Assembly: GCA_030066245.1 (NCBI GenBank)
Contig: JASJBY010000223.1
Coordinates: 1-6,999, forward strand
Length of the DNA stretch: 6,999 nt
Source: Gammaproteobacteria bacterium
Lineage (GTDB): Bacteria > Pseudomonadota > Gammaproteobacteria > JAABTG01
Direction of reading: 5' to 3'
In this document: positions 1 to 5,302 of the stretch, piece after piece
How positions within the stretch are numbered: position 1 is the first letter of the stretch
Layout: each line of letters opens with the position of its first letter
Translations under genes and position numbers: made by a program
The notes under the pieces: model-generated
Databases searched by the model: none
The model's input: only the letters and a program-made list of their open reading frames with translations
What the model was told of the DNA's origin: nothing

Positions 1-1104
1 GAGGTTGCCTTGGAATTCGCGATTGAACACCGATACCCGCATGTCTCCCGGCACGCGGACGGCGTCATCAGAAACTACCTCGTACTGCAGTTGAATCGCC
101 TGGTCCGACGGGCTCGGAAGATCCCCGAAAATGCATTCCAGCAGGTCTTCCATGGTTATCAGACCGGTTACGCCGCCGTACTCGTCCACCGTAAGCGCTA
201 CTGACTGCTTGCGTCTGCGTAGGGTGTGAAACAGGTCGTGCGCCGGTTTTGAGTCAGACACCAGGTAGGGTTCGCGCAGAAACTTCATGATCCCCGCGGC
301 GCCGTCACCCAGGGAAGTCATATCGACACCAACCAGGTCCCGCGCATACAGAAAGCCCAGCACGTTGTCGCGGTGCCCATCGTATACCGGCACCTTGGTG
401 TGGCGGGTCTTGCGCAACTCTGCCACCATGTCCGCGACCGGCATGTCCGCCGCCAGAAAAAAAATATGCGACCGCGGAGTCTTCAGTTCGCCCACGCTCT
501 TGTAGCCGAAGTCGAATACCCGGTCGACGTACTGCGCCTCGTTCTTGTCGAGCACGCCCTCGCCCACAGCTTCATGGGCAAGGACCCTGAGCATGTCCTC
601 GGTAACAATGCTGCCGGGTGCACGCTGTTTCCCGACAATCAGGGTGGTTATCCAGTCAGCGACCAGCCGCACTACCCACCGCAGCGGCTTGATAAGCACA
701 GCGAAGGTTTCGATAGGGCGGCTCTGAAAGGTGGCAAAGGCCACGTTGTGCTTGATGGCCAGCGTCTTTGGCGTGATCTCTCCGAACAAAAGCAGGATGG
801 GTATCATGATGAGCAGGTTGAACAGCTTGCTGTCCGCCCCCAGCAACTGAATCACGACAGCCGCCGAGATTACCGATGCCGCTACGTTGACGAACTCGTT
901 GCCGATCAGAATGGTGACGATGAGCCGCCGAGGCTCACTCAGCATGCGCTCGACGAGTTCGACGCGCGGATTATCATTGCGGCGCATCTGCTCAATCTGA
1001 AGCCTGCCTAGGGAGAACAGGCTGGTCTCGGAGCTGGAGAAGAACCCCGAGAAGCCTATCAGGACGGCGAACAGGATGATCTCTATCCAGAGGGTCAGGT
1101 CCAC
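1..1104 (-). CDS. HlyC/CorC-family membrane protein, CNNM + CBS-pair domains (5' part; runs off left edge)
   Basis: The visible 368 codons encode an integral inner-membrane protein of the CNNM/CorC family. Relatives are implicated in Mg2+/Co2+ homeostasis or efflux; the exact substrate here cannot be told. The CNNM (DUF21) domain spans about residues 1-190. It has hydrophobic segments near 6-24, 60-88, 96-107 and 132-156, the early SSSETSLFSLGR stretch (23-34), and the family motif GEITPKTLA (108-116). Two CBS motifs follow at about 210-260 (KVPVYDG, LGFLYARDL) and 278-332 (VDEYGGVTGLITMEDLLE, 306-323). The start of the CorC_HlyC C-terminal domain is at about 340-368 before the edge cuts it. 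Complete relatives are about 420-440 residues, so roughly 60 are missing. The start is GTG at 1104: an in-frame TAA lies two codons upstream and the first in-frame ATG is at codon 40, inside the domain. No Shine-Dalgarno is visible, so translation may be weak or leaderless. The domain assignment is firm; the transported ion is not. Confidence 0.95.
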   Translation of the reverse strand, partial: MDLTLWIEIILFAVLIGFSGFFSSSETSLFSLGRLQIEQMRRNDNPRVELVERMLSEPRRLIVTILIGNEFVNVAASVISAAVVIQLLGADSKLFNLLIMIPILLLFGEITPKTLAIKHNVAFATFQSRPIETFAVLIKPLRWVVRLVADWITTLIVGKQRAPGSIVTEDMLRVLAHEAVGEGVLDKNEAQYVDRVFDFGYKSVGELKTPRSHIFFLAADMPVADMVAELRKTRHTKVPVYDGHRDNVLGFLYARDLVGVDMTSLGDGAAGIMKFLREPYLVSDSKPAHDLFHTLRRRKQSVALTVDEYGGVTGLITMEDLLECIFGDLPSPSDQAIQLQYEVVSDDAVRVPGDMRVSVFNREFQGNL

Positions 1105-1140
1105 GACTTACAACGCCGATCAGGTGTTACTGCCAAGCGC

Positions 1141-1199
1141 GGGCACTTCCGTGTGCCCGGCCGCGGTGATTGCCAGCAGGTCTGGATAGACCGCGGCCG
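1141..1199 (-). terminator. Tandem stem-loops between the Cys-rich protein gene and the CNNM gene; possible terminator
   Basis: Two hairpins share base 1158. The larger pairs 1158-1167 with 1190-1199 (10 bp, CGGCCGCGGT/ACCGCGGCCG). Its 22-base loop holds a second small stem, CCAG (1173-1176) with CTGG (1182-1185). The smaller hairpin pairs 1141-1146 with 1153-1158 (GGGCAC/GTGCCC, 6-base loop). The large hairpin starts 8 bases after the stop codon of the 1207-1833 gene, which suits a 3' end or mRNA-stabilising element. No U-tract follows on the minus strand, so a classical intrinsic terminator is not demonstrated. The pairing is directly visible; the function is inferred. Confidence 0.5.
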
Positions 1200-1206
1200 T
1201 CGATTA

Positions 1207-1833
1207 CTAGTAGGGTCTTCCGTAGCCGGGGTAGCCGTAGGCCGCAGGCGGATAGCCTCCGTAGCCACCGGCCGGTGGATAGCCGTAACCGGGATACTGG
1301 GGCACTGCAGGTTGGGCGGGTGGTTGGCTGGCGGGTGCCGGGGCTGCCGCGGCCTGTCCCTGCGGCGGCACGGCCGGCTGCGCCGGGGCTACGGGCGCCT
1401 GAGCAGCGCTCTGGGGCTGAGGGGCGGCGCCTGGGGCTGCGTAACCGGCTTGAGGGTACCGGCCGCCCGGATAGCCGTAGCCGGCGGCAGGCGGCGCACC
1501 GTAACCGGGCGCGCCACCGCGGTAGCGACCGACGTTAGGCATCCCCCGGAAGTCTGGTTCTGCGCTCTCTGAGCGCCCGCGAGAGCCGGGAAAACCCATG
1601 GGTCCAGCCATGCCCCCGCCCCGGCAGTCCCGGACCCGGTCCCGGCACTCACGCTTGCAGTCCCTGTGGTCTAGCATGGGGTTCTGATACCGGCAGTAAT
1701 CCATGCAGTCCCGGCGCAGCTCCTCGCAGGGGTCGATGCTGAAGGCAGTGCCGGGAGCGAGCAGCAGGAGGGTCCCCGCCATGAGGCCCAGGCTTGCGCT
1801 GTAGGGAATATTCGATTCGGGGTGGTGTTTCAT
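1207..1833 (-). CDS. Secreted Cys-rich hairpin protein with Pro/Gly/Tyr/Ala/Gln-rich tail, function unknown
   Basis: I do not recognise this 208-residue protein. Residues 1-32 look like a Sec signal peptide: a hydrophobic core at about 15-26 and likely cleavage near TAFS|IDP. The product is probably periplasmic or surface-exposed. Residues 36-70 hold six cysteines (36, 43, 47, 59, 63, 70) with mirror-symmetric spacing C-x6-C-x3-C-x11-C-x3-C-x6-C, set among many Arg, Asp and Glu residues. This fits two antiparallel helices stapled by disulfides. From about residue 71 the chain is low complexity: Gly/Arg/Pro first, then repeated GYGYP, PAAGYG and APAQ-type units, ending in Arg-Pro-Tyr. The start ATG at 1833 has an excellent Shine-Dalgarno (AGGAGG, 4 bases upstream). 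The stop TAG is followed immediately by an in-frame TAA. The gene stands alone between a TATACT element upstream and stem-loops downstream. The tail resembles extended, surface- or polymer-binding linkers, but that is only a compositional similarity. The signal peptide, cysteines and ribosome site make it a convincing gene; its role is unknown. Confidence 0.8.
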   Translation of the reverse strand: MKHHPESNIPYSASLGLMAGTLLLLAPGTAFSIDPCEELRRDCMDYCRYQNPMLDHRDCKRECRDRVRDCRGGGMAGPMGFPGSRGRSESAEPDFRGMPNVGRYRGGAPGYGAPPAAGYGYPGGRYPQAGYAAPGAAPQPQSAAQAPVAPAQPAVPPQGQAAAAPAPASQPPAQPAVPQYPGYGYPPAGGYGGYPPAAYGYPGYGRPY

Positions 1834-1874
1834 CTCGCCTCCTGGTGGACGTTATGCCTGGCCGGGGAAGGCCG

Positions 1875-1880
1875 AGTATA
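1875..1880 (-). promoter_or_regulatory. Possible -10 element for the Cys-rich secreted protein gene
   Basis: On the minus strand this reads TATACT, five of six matches to the sigma70 -10 consensus, 42 bases before the ATG at 1833. No good -35 hexamer lies 16-18 bases upstream; the best are TTCGTG-like. The assignment rests on one box and the distance to the start, so it is weak. Confidence 0.3.
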
Positions 1881-1993
1881 GCCCGCTGGCGAGAGAAACA
1901 CGAATCCGCTTGGCGCGGCTGCGAACGTGGGTGAACGGCGCCTTTCGCTCGTGTCAGGGCGGCGCCTGCGCGGTCAGCGCGAATGTGTCGCCG

Positions 1994-2476
1994 TCACTCG
2001 GGTGGCGGCTCCACGACGTTGAGTTTTACTTCGCTCAGCAGCTCAACCCGGTTACCGTTGTCGTGAAAGATCTTGACCGTCCAGTCTCCCGCCCGGTCGG
2101 GTTTGACTTTCTTCCAGATGCGATAGCGGACCGCACTGGCCACCTTGGCCCGTTGCACGGACATGGTCATGCCCTTGTGATTGAGCTGCACCAGAATAGC
2201 CTGGGGCTCCACATTGTTGGGCACCATGAACAGCATCCAAACGTTGGTTTCTTCCCCTCTCGCCAAGGTGGTGTCGGCGCGTTCAACCATGCACTCGTTA
2301 TTCTGCTCGCCCTTGGTATAGACGTTGTCGCATAGCTTAACGTCGGCCAGAACGACACCCTGCTCCTGGCCGTGAAAATAGAAGTCGACGACTTGTTTTA
2401 CGACTTCCGGGGAGGGTTTGCCATGGGCGGTGGAGATAAACAGCAGAGCGATGCCGGCAACGACAATCCTTTTCAT
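1994..2476 (-). CDS. Small secreted protein, beta-rich C-terminal half, function unknown
   Basis: This is a 160-residue protein with a short, clear Sec signal peptide: KR at the N-terminus, hydrophobic core 4-16, likely cleavage after AHG at residue 19. The mature periplasmic protein is about 141 residues. It has two cysteines (49 and 62) that could form one disulfide. The region from about 78 to 155 alternates hydrophobic and polar residues in a beta-sandwich manner. It ends in a segment with Gly-Asp-Trp-Thr-Val (130-134), then Asp-Asn-Gly (139-141) and a final strand, before a Pro-rich end. The pattern W-x-V-x-(7)-G-x(6-9)-V resembles the C-terminal part of DUF2914-type proteins, but I would not assign it to that family from sight. 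The ATG at 2476 has AAGGA about 9 bases upstream, and a good promoter lies about 43 bases upstream (2519-2546). The gene appears to be its own transcription unit in a row of minus-strand envelope genes. Existence is well supported; function is not. Confidence 0.8.
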   Translation of the reverse strand: MKRIVVAGIALLFISTAHGKPSPEVVKQVVDFYFHGQEQGVVLADVKLCDNVYTKGEQNNECMVERADTTLARGEETNVWMLFMVPNNVEPQAILVQLNHKGMTMSVQRAKVASAVRYRIWKKVKPDRAGDWTVKIFHDNGNRVELLSEVKLNVVEPPPE

Positions 2477-2518
2477 GATGTTCTGTCCTTGCGAAGGAGG
2501 GAAGATATAGCGCCCTGA

Positions 2519-2546
2519 ATGATAGGGGGTGGTACGGCCAGTTCAA
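2519..2546 (-). promoter_or_regulatory. Sigma70-type promoter for the small secreted protein gene
   Basis: On the minus strand TTGAAC (2541-2546; four of six to TTGACA) and TATCAT (2519-2524; five of six to TATAAT) are separated by exactly 16 bases. Transcription would start near 2512, giving a leader of about 36 bases before the ATG at 2476 that includes its AAGGA ribosome site. It is the best promoter match I see in the window. Confidence 0.55.
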
Positions 2547-2648
2547 GCGCTTGGTCTGGGGAATACCGCGAAAGTGTGACGCAGTTCACAGTTTTGCTGG
2601 TCTCCGCGCTCAAGGCGATGCGCAACGTACGCCGAGCGGGCGAGTCGG

Positions 2649-2660
2649 TTGTGGCCACAA
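2649..2660. repeat. 12-bp perfect palindrome upstream of the small secreted protein promoter
   Basis: TTGTGGCCACAA is a perfect palindrome about 100 bases upstream of the -35 box at 2541-2546 and 40 bases past the stop of the next gene upstream. It could be an operator. However, one or two palindromes of this size are expected by chance in 7 kb, so only its intergenic position speaks for it. Confidence 0.2.
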
Positions 2661-2683
2661 AGCCAGGCTGATGAAGGCTGCAG

Positions 2684-2698
2684 CAGCGGGCGCCGCTG
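2684..2698 (-). terminator. Short stem-loop right after the membrane-anchored protein gene
   Basis: CAGCGG (2684-2689) pairs with CCGCTG (2693-2698) around a 3-base loop. It begins two bases after the TGA at 2701-2703 on the minus strand. The stem is GC-rich but no T-tract follows, so termination is only a possibility. Confidence 0.3.
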
Positions 2699-2700
2699 GC

Positions 2701-3726
2701 TCAATAGGGCGCGGGCAGCCCCTGGGGGGGATAATCGCCTGGTCTTACCGGATAGCTCGGGAGCGGGGCGTAAGGATCCACCAAGCCCGGGTAGTCGCTG
2801 AAGGGCGGTTGGCCCTGCGAGGCTGAGCGTCGGTCGCCCACCGCTCCCCACGGACGCTGTGCGCCATACTGGGGGGTGTCCAGGGACTGCCTGAAGGTTC
2901 GCTGGGTCGACCGTCGCTCCGGCGACGGCCAGACATCGGCCGGGACAGCCTCCTCGGCGACGAGCGGCCGGTACCGGTCCGGGGCATAAGCTTGAGTTGT
3001 CGCTGGACTCGAGGGGTAGCCGACCGGGGGGTAGCCTGTGGAGGCGCCGGGGCCCGGTGCCAGACCCGGCCCGTAGACAGCTCCGGGGGATGCGGGCAGG
3101 CCGTAAGTGGCGGCCGGCGCCTGGCGGAGGTCGCCGGTCGGTCGTTCCGGCATGGCCTTCGAAGGGATGGGCTCACGTGCGCCCGCGCGAGTCTCCCCTA
3201 TCGCTGGGGTCGCCGCAGGCGTGGGCGACTCCCCGGGACTCAGAATCGCGTAGACCAGCAGTCCCGCGAGAAACCCCAATCCAGTCCCCAGCAGGACGCG
3301 TCGCTGCTTGACGGCCCATGTTCGCCAGTCGAATTCCGGATGTCGGCTGTATGGCGTCGGCGCCGGCAGCGTTGGTCGCGGGCGCGGTGCCGCGGCGGGG
3401 ATGGCCTTGTCTACACCGCCCACCACGCCGGTCTTGTTGGGCTGAGGGCCAGGTGCTCGACGTTGCCTCTCCGCGCCGGGGGAATCATTGGTTTCGGCGT
3501 CGGTGCGGACTTTCCCAGACAAACTCGCTTTCGCTTTGATACCCCGTCTGCGGCGGGTCTCACCGCGCGCTTTACGCTTGCCGGTAGGCACTTCGTCGGT
3601 CGCGGGGCGCGACTGTGTCGCCGTGTTGGGGGGAGCGCTGGTCGGGGAGGCGCGCCGGCGACGGGAGGTGCGGACCGCTCGCGCCGGGTCGGAAAGCCCG
3701 CCGTCCGCGCGAACCCCTTCCGCCAT
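2701..3726 (-). CDS. Single-span membrane protein with polycationic N-terminal tail and Pro/Gly/Tyr-rich C-terminal tail, unknown
   Basis: I do not recognise this 341-residue protein. Residues 1-130 are predicted disordered and very basic, with Arg/Lys clusters such as RTSRRRR (about 19-25) and GKRKARGETRRRR (about 49-61). One transmembrane helix lies at about 144-163 (hydrophobic, Gly- and Leu-rich), preceded by KQRR. By the positive-inside rule the basic tail is cytoplasmic and the rest periplasmic. Residues 164-341 are low complexity, rich in Pro, Gly, Tyr, Ala and Ser, and end in Pro-Ala-Pro-Tyr. The start was set at ATG 3726 because AAGGTG lies 5 bases before it. An in-frame ATG six codons upstream (3744) has no ribosome site. 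A plus-strand frame of 253 codons overlaps this gene (2992-3753), but its product has no coherent domain or membrane segment. The layout suggests a cytoplasmic polyanion-binding arm (nucleic acid or another polymer) tied to an extended periplasmic arm; that is inference. The C-terminal tail resembles that of the secreted protein at 1207-1833. Confidence 0.75.
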   Translation of the reverse strand: MAEGVRADGGLSDPARAVRTSRRRRASPTSAPPNTATQSRPATDEVPTGKRKARGETRRRRGIKAKASLSGKVRTDAETNDSPGAERQRRAPGPQPNKTGVVGGVDKAIPAAAPRPRPTLPAPTPYSRHPEFDWRTWAVKQRRVLLGTGLGFLAGLLVYAILSPGESPTPAATPAIGETRAGAREPIPSKAMPERPTGDLRQAPAATYGLPASPGAVYGPGLAPGPGASTGYPPVGYPSSPATTQAYAPDRYRPLVAEEAVPADVWPSPERRSTQRTFRQSLDTPQYGAQRPWGAVGDRRSASQGQPPFSDYPGLVDPYAPLPSYPVRPGDYPPQGLPAPY

Positions 3727-3759
3727 GGTTTCACCTTGGTCCATAACAGCTAAAGTTTA

Positions 3760-3778
3760 AACTATTTACGAACTATTT
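3760..3778 (-). promoter_or_regulatory. Tandem 8-bp direct repeats upstream of the membrane-anchored protein gene
   Basis: On the minus strand AAATAGTT occurs twice, at 3771-3778 and 3760-3767, with a 3-base spacer. The 11-bp period places both copies on one face of the helix. They lie 34-52 bases upstream of the ATG at 3726, in an AT-rich patch unlike the GC-rich surroundings. This could be an activator or repressor site, or an AT-rich promoter core. I see no clear -35/-10 pair here. Confidence 0.35.
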
Positions 3779-4015
3779 GCTGGAGGTGATTGTTTCTCGG
3801 GCTACATATGCCCTCACCGCCGCAAGCAAAGGCTTCGGGGTGACCAATGGTCGCGCTTTCAGCAGCCGGTCGACGCAGCGCAAGGTGGCAATCCGCGCTG
3901 CTGCGGAAGAGCGACCTGACGAAGAACCCTGCAGGTCGGTCGCCGACGCCTTCGCGGCTGCCAGGGAGGCTCGAACCTCCCTCGGTGGCCGTGGGTAGGG
4001 CGCGGCGCCGGAGGC
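3779..4015. other. Intergenic stretch between the RRM gene and the membrane-anchored protein gene
   Basis: No convincing gene lies here. The open frames on either strand encode Arg/Ser-rich, low-information peptides without ribosome sites. The stretch holds the stem-loop at 3963-3982 and probably the upstream regulatory region of the gene starting at 3726. A weak 4-bp inverted repeat (GGGC/GCCC) is centred near 3805. Confidence 0.5.
3963..3982 (-). terminator. Stem-loop downstream of the RRM protein gene
   Basis: AGGGAGG (3963-3969) pairs perfectly with CCTCCCT (3976-3982) across a 6-base loop, 33 bases past the TGA of the RRM gene (4016-4018). It is the strongest 3'-end candidate for that transcript, but no U-tract follows. 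On the minus strand the loop region reads GGTTCGAGCC, which mimics a tRNA T-arm; no cloverleaf can be built around it. Confidence 0.4.
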
Positions 4016-4282
4016 TCACCAGCGGCGGGCAGGTCGCTTGCCTTTCGGTTGAGCCTCGTTGATGCGCAGCGAGCGCCCGCCGAAATCGACGCCGTTCAAC
4101 GCCTGTATTGCGCGCGCAGCGTCGCCGTCGGCCATCTCGACAAAGCCGAAGCCCCGCGGTCGTCCCGTGTCCCGGTCCGTCATGAGCCGTACGGATTCCA
4201 CTGTGCCATGAGCGGCGAACAGGTCCCGAACTTCAGTTTCAGTGGCGCTGAAGGGTAGGTTTCCAACGTAAATCGATTTCAT
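4016..4282 (-). CDS. Small RNA-binding protein with a single RRM domain
   Basis: This 88-residue cytoplasmic protein is one complete RNA recognition motif plus a short basic tail. RNP2 is IYVGNL at 4-9 and RNP1 is RGFGFVEM at 43-50. The aromatic residues that stack on RNA bases are Tyr5, Phe45 and Phe47. The two helices lie at about 15-25 and 53-63, and the last strand (SLRINEA) at 71-77, giving the usual beta-alpha-beta-beta-alpha-beta order. The tail GKRPARRW (81-88) is positive and lacks the Gly-rich extension seen in many cyanobacterial homologues. Such stand-alone RRM proteins bind single-stranded RNA and may act in post-transcriptional or cold-related control, but targets in proteobacteria are mostly unknown. 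ATG 4282 has AAAGGA 9 bases upstream. The gene appears monocistronic, with a stem-loop downstream at 3963-3982. I found no clear promoter in the 150 bases upstream. The family assignment is secure. Confidence 0.95.
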   Translation of the reverse strand: MKSIYVGNLPFSATETEVRDLFAAHGTVESVRLMTDRDTGRPRGFGFVEMADGDAARAIQALNGVDFGGRSLRINEAQPKGKRPARRW

Positions 4283-4841
4283 TCTGCGTTTTCCTTTCTA
4301 ACGTAAGCCGGCGTCGAGTGGCGGCCGGCGCTCACTTCCACCGCCTCCGGCACCAGATGTTGCGTCACGGGCGCTCCCGGGAACGGATGTCGGAGGCTCA
4401 CCCTTTTCAAATTACTTCGCAACGGAATCTATGCGCTTTACCGCGTCGAGGCGCGCGGTCGCCGGCAGCGGCGGTGTAGTGGCTGAGAACCAAGTGCAGC
4501 CAGTCACTGGCATCTGATGCCGGTACAGACATGCTTCTCCGGCTTTTTAAGGCCGAAGGGGTTTTCAGGTTTAGCACTAGCAACAGCGGTATGTTCCTGA
4601 CCGGGGTGTTCGCCAAGCGCGCCTTCTTATGCTGCACGGGATGGACGTGCCAGATGTAGTGCAGTTCAGATGGGCTTTGATTTAGAACGGCTGCCCTGAC
4701 CCGAGTTCACGACAAGACATGGCCATGCACCTAGAAATTGACCACCCTGTATGTCCCAGAAAACTACTCAGGAATAATGGTGTCGGAATGGGGTAAGTCA
4801 CCTGAACACAACCGTGCTGGCCCGTTGGGGAGCAGGCAACC
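4283..4841. other. Gene-poor stretch with a local GC dip
   Basis: No convincing gene is visible over about 560 bases. A minus-strand frame at 4407-4637 (76 codons) lacks a ribosome site and any recognisable composition. GC is about 52-55 % per 60 bases from 4501 to 4740 and about 47 % at 4741-4800, against roughly 67 % in sampled stretches of the helicase gene and of the gene at 2701-3726. A 13-base near-perfect palindrome, GGCATC-T-GATGCC, lies at 4509-4521. The upstream regulatory region of the RRM gene must lie at the left end. The stretch looks like degraded or acquired intergenic DNA, but no mobile-element end could be proved. Confidence 0.45.
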
Positions 4842-4976
4842 ATGAACACGCCACCTGTAGAACGCGGCTTTCTGGCCTCCTTAAGCACGCGCGATTTTCA
4901 GCAGTTGAAGTGGAGCCTGTCCGCGCTGTCGGCCGTGTTGACCATAGTCTTTGTCGTCTCCCTAGAAGCGGTCTAG
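4842..4976 (+). CDS. Possible small membrane protein, 44 residues, unknown
   Basis: This short frame was found by reading the gap directly. The peptide has a soluble, charged N-terminal half (about residues 1-23, including VERGF and STRDFQQLKW) and one strongly hydrophobic segment at about 25-44 (SLSALSAVLTIVFVVSLEAV). It would be a single-span, C-tail-anchored small membrane protein. The ATG has a purine-rich ribosome site upstream: AGCAGG ends 5 bases before it, and GGGGAG lies a little further out. It ends at TAG 4974-4976. It sits in the gap between the minus-strand gene block and the divergent helicase gene and reads toward the helicase. A TTGACC hexamer occurs about 100 bases upstream (4738-4743), but no matching -10 box was found. 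It could instead be the preserved start of a larger, decayed membrane-protein gene, or a chance frame. The ribosome site plus a full membrane segment is why I list it. Confidence 0.45.
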   Translation: MNTPPVERGFLASLSTRDFQQLKWSLSALSAVLTIVFVVSLEAV

Positions 4977-5220
4977 ACTCTGGTGCTGGAGTGTGTCTGC
5001 CCAGCCACGGATCCCCGCGGGCAATGGTTCAGGATACGACCCGGAATCGTGCAACGATCGTCGCGGTGACCCCAAGGCTGGCCCTGAAATACCCGTCACT
5101 GGCCTGCGACAACGAAACGGCACCCCGCTCCGATAACCCGACCTCGCCGAGACTTTCGCCGTCCGCAAGCCGGATCTCCCCCGGCGTATAGCGCCTGCCA
5201 ATACGCCGCCGACGACTGCT

Positions 5221-5244
5221 GTCCTCCGCCCGGAGGGCCCCTCC
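5221..5244. repeat. Overlapping, mutually exclusive hairpins upstream of the helicase gene
   Basis: GTCCTCC (5221-5227) can pair with GGAGGGC (5232-5238) around GCCC, including one G-T pair. Alternatively GGAGG (5232-5236) pairs with CCTCC (5240-5244) around a 3-base loop. Both structures use the same GGAGG, so they exclude each other, as in attenuator-like switches. GC-rich sequence produces such overlaps easily; the function is unproven. Confidence 0.25.
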
Positions 5245-5275
5245 AGGTTCGACACCGTGTCTTCGGCCTACCCAC

Positions 5276-5302
5276 CTTGAGCGCCACCGGTGGTGCCTCA
5301 AG
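5276..5302. repeat. 27-base inverted repeat upstream of the helicase gene
   Basis: CTTGAG (5276-5281) and CTCAAG (5297-5302) flank a CCACCGGTGG palindrome (5284-5293). Pairing extends through 13 positions, with one G-T pair and one unpaired C (5297). No T-tract follows on either strand, so it is not an obvious intrinsic terminator. Its centre is about 103 bases before the ATG at 5392, a reasonable place for a dimeric regulator's operator or a leader stem-loop. Confidence 0.4.

Noticed and set aside
373..1011. A 212-codon plus-strand frame
   Set aside because: It is antisense to the clearly recognisable CNNM/CBS gene. The product has no coherent features.
2992..3753. A 253-codon plus-strand frame
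   Set aside because: It lies opposite the membrane-anchored protein gene. Its product is Arg/Gly-rich without domain, signal or membrane segment, and long antisense frames are common in GC-rich DNA.
3963..3982. tRNA T-arm look-alike (GGTTCGAGCC on the minus strand)
   Set aside because: The stem pairs around a 6-base rather than 7-base loop, and no acceptor, D-arm or anticodon stem can be built beside it.
4009..4402. 12-base direct repeat CGGAGGCTCACC at 4009-4020 and 4391-4402 flanking the RRM gene
   Set aside because: About one exact 12-base repeat is expected by chance in a window of this size. The left copy overlaps the RRM stop codon, and no mobile-element features accompany it.
4729..4747. 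Minus-strand GGTGGTCAATTTC motif resembling end repeats of some IS21-group elements
   Set aside because: It is a single short match with no second copy, no partner end and no transposase fragment in the gap.
4814..5191. A 125-codon plus-strand frame overlapping the small membrane ORF in another frame
   Set aside because: It has no ribosome site, and its composition is random with scattered Cys, Arg and Pro. The 44-codon frame is the better candidate.
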